Source: Cupriavidus metallidurans CH34 (GTDB lineage: Bacteria; Pseudomonadota; Gammaproteobacteria; Burkholderiales; Burkholderiaceae). Taken from it: a stretch of 64,000 nucleotides of DNA. Where the stretch lies: NCBI RefSeq assembly GCF_000196015.1, contig NC_007974.2, forward strand, positions 1,116,001-1,180,000, in the 5' to 3' direction. Positions 63,492 to 64,000 of this stretch are shown here, piece by piece. Position 1 is the first letter of the stretch; each line of letters starts with the position of its first letter. The notes under the pieces are model-generated. The model did no database searches. It was not told where the DNA came from and saw only the letters and a list, made by a program, of their open reading frames with translations. The position numbers and the translations under genes were made by a program.

Positions 63492-63517
63492 GGCTTCCAT
63501 TTCTGGAAGCCCTTTTA
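63487..63517. terminator. Strong bidirectional terminator
   Basis: AAAAGGGCTTCCA, four bases, TGGAAGCCCTTTT form a perfect 13-bp stem with A and T flanks on each side. It lies just 3' of the leftward tRNA-Arg gene and ends that transcript. Confidence 0.9.
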
Positions 63518-63522
63518 ATAGG

Positions 63523-63599
63523 TGGCGCGGCTGGCAGGATTCGAACCCACGACCCCTTGGTTCGTAGCCAAGTACTCTATCCAACTGAGCTACAGCCGC
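63523..63599 (-). tRNA. tRNA-Arg (anticodon ACG)
   Basis: The 77-nt gene folds as a full cloverleaf: acceptor GCGGCTG paired with CAGCCGC, anticodon stem CTTGG/CCAAG around CTACGAA (anticodon ACG), T-arm GTGGG-TTCGAAT-CCTGC, and an encoded CCA end. ACG is read as inosine-CG for CGU, CGC and CGA codons. A terminator lies 6 bp downstream. Confidence 0.97.
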
Positions 63600-63717
63600 A
63601 CGCGAGGCCCGAATTGTATCGCAATTCGCATCGCGCGCAAGTACTTCGTGAAAATTATTTCTCGAATACCAGATACTCCCTCGTCAGACACTACCGCGAC
63701 ACTGCTTCCGCCATCCC

Positions 63718-64000
63718 TTACCAGCGGTATCTGGCACCCAGAGTTCCGCCCGCGTTGCGTCCTGCGCGCGCCTTGACCCATAGTTTCAGGCCGGTGGTCG
63801 AATTGCTGTGCGCGCCGACGTTGAAGGACAGTAGACCACGCAGCAGATCGGTGTCGATGCGCGTGCCGTTGATGTTGATGGTGCGTGCGCGATTGTCTTG
63901 CCACCAGTCCGCTTCAACGAAGGGGTAGACACCATTCAGGCGCGTGGGCGCGGAGCTATACAGCCGCACGGCCAGCCCGGTGGCATTGGCCTCGCCCGGT
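63718..64000 (-). CDS. Autotransporter beta-barrel, C-terminal part only
   Basis: The frame is open to the last base of the window and ends at 63718. The ~93 residues visible (GVYPFVEADWWQDNRARTININGTRID, then FNVGAHSNSTTGLKLWVKARAG and LGARYRW) are the end of an AIDA-type autotransporter barrel: a PYVEADWW-like strand and a terminal aromatic residue. The passenger lies outside the window, to the right. Confidence 0.8.
   Translation of the reverse strand, partial: PGEANATGLAVRLYSSAPTRLNGVYPFVEADWWQDNRARTININGTRIDTDLLRGLLSFNVGAHSNSTTGLKLWVKARAGRNAGGTLGARYRW

Overview
The window is GC-rich DNA from a proteobacterium, most likely a Burkholderiaceae member close to Cupriavidus or Ralstonia. The evidence is the general porin type, the PaiB, HxlR and Lrp-type regulators, the ~1,950-residue tandem UvrA, and integrases carrying a long N-terminal extension. 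This assignment comes from protein character only; no search was run. Genes are dense and fall into short convergent or divergent groups.

Region by region. (1) 1-4200: the end of a TolC-like outer-membrane efflux gene, a double-hotdog dehydratase-like gene and a large tyrosine recombinase. (2) 4.2-11.1 kb: a stress/oxygen-response block made of a PAS histidine kinase and NarL-type regulator, three universal stress proteins, a beta-CASP metallo-beta-lactamase and an FNR protein with four iron-sulfur cysteines. Two FNR-like boxes lie between the divergent stress-protein genes. (3) 11.1-13.7 kb: a GlxA-type regulator, an SDR and a PaiB-like protein. (4) 13.9-25.3 kb: one long minus-strand gene train of MoxR/Bat type (DUF4381, two VWA proteins, BatD, MoxR, DUF58). 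A formylglycine-generating-enzyme homologue, a HAD lipoprotein and a membrane-fused spermidine-synthase-like protein sit inside it. (5) 25.4-27.1 kb: a second recombinase of the same family, interrupted by an in-frame TAG. (6) 27.2-38.9 kb: an outer-membrane protein, serA, soxR with a textbook SoxR box driving a RidA gene, small exported proteins, MFS, LysR, SDR and HxlR genes, a porin and a TetR gene.

(7) 38.9-52 kb is the most unusual part. A tandem-fused uvrA gene reads leftward. Its first codons and ribosome-binding site recur as an exact 41-bp direct repeat 7,091 bp away (44750 and 41841+10000, i.e. 51841). Between the copies lies an island holding a LexA-box-controlled small gene, a broken SRAP/YedK gene whose catalytic Cys2 codon is TGA, two small membrane proteins, a lipoprotein joining a metzincin-type protease to two bulb-lectin regions, a decayed IS3-family element and the catalytic end of a phage-type integrase beside the right repeat. 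A LexA box just outside the right repeat looks like the original uvrA promoter, and another LexA box inside the left end now sits upstream of uvrA. The island therefore appears to have entered the 5' end of uvrA and replaced its SOS promoter with one of its own.

(8) 52-64 kb: msrA, a uracil-DNA-glycosylase-family gene, a DMT exporter flanked by two Lrp/AsnC genes, an ACT-like small protein, divergent metR/metE with a consensus MetR box, a TonB-dependent receptor, a DUF1254 lipoprotein, a strong terminator, tRNA-Arg(ACG) and the end of an autotransporter beta-barrel. Short tandem repeats in multiples of three bases recur at gene ends; in two cases they multiply the stop codon in frame.
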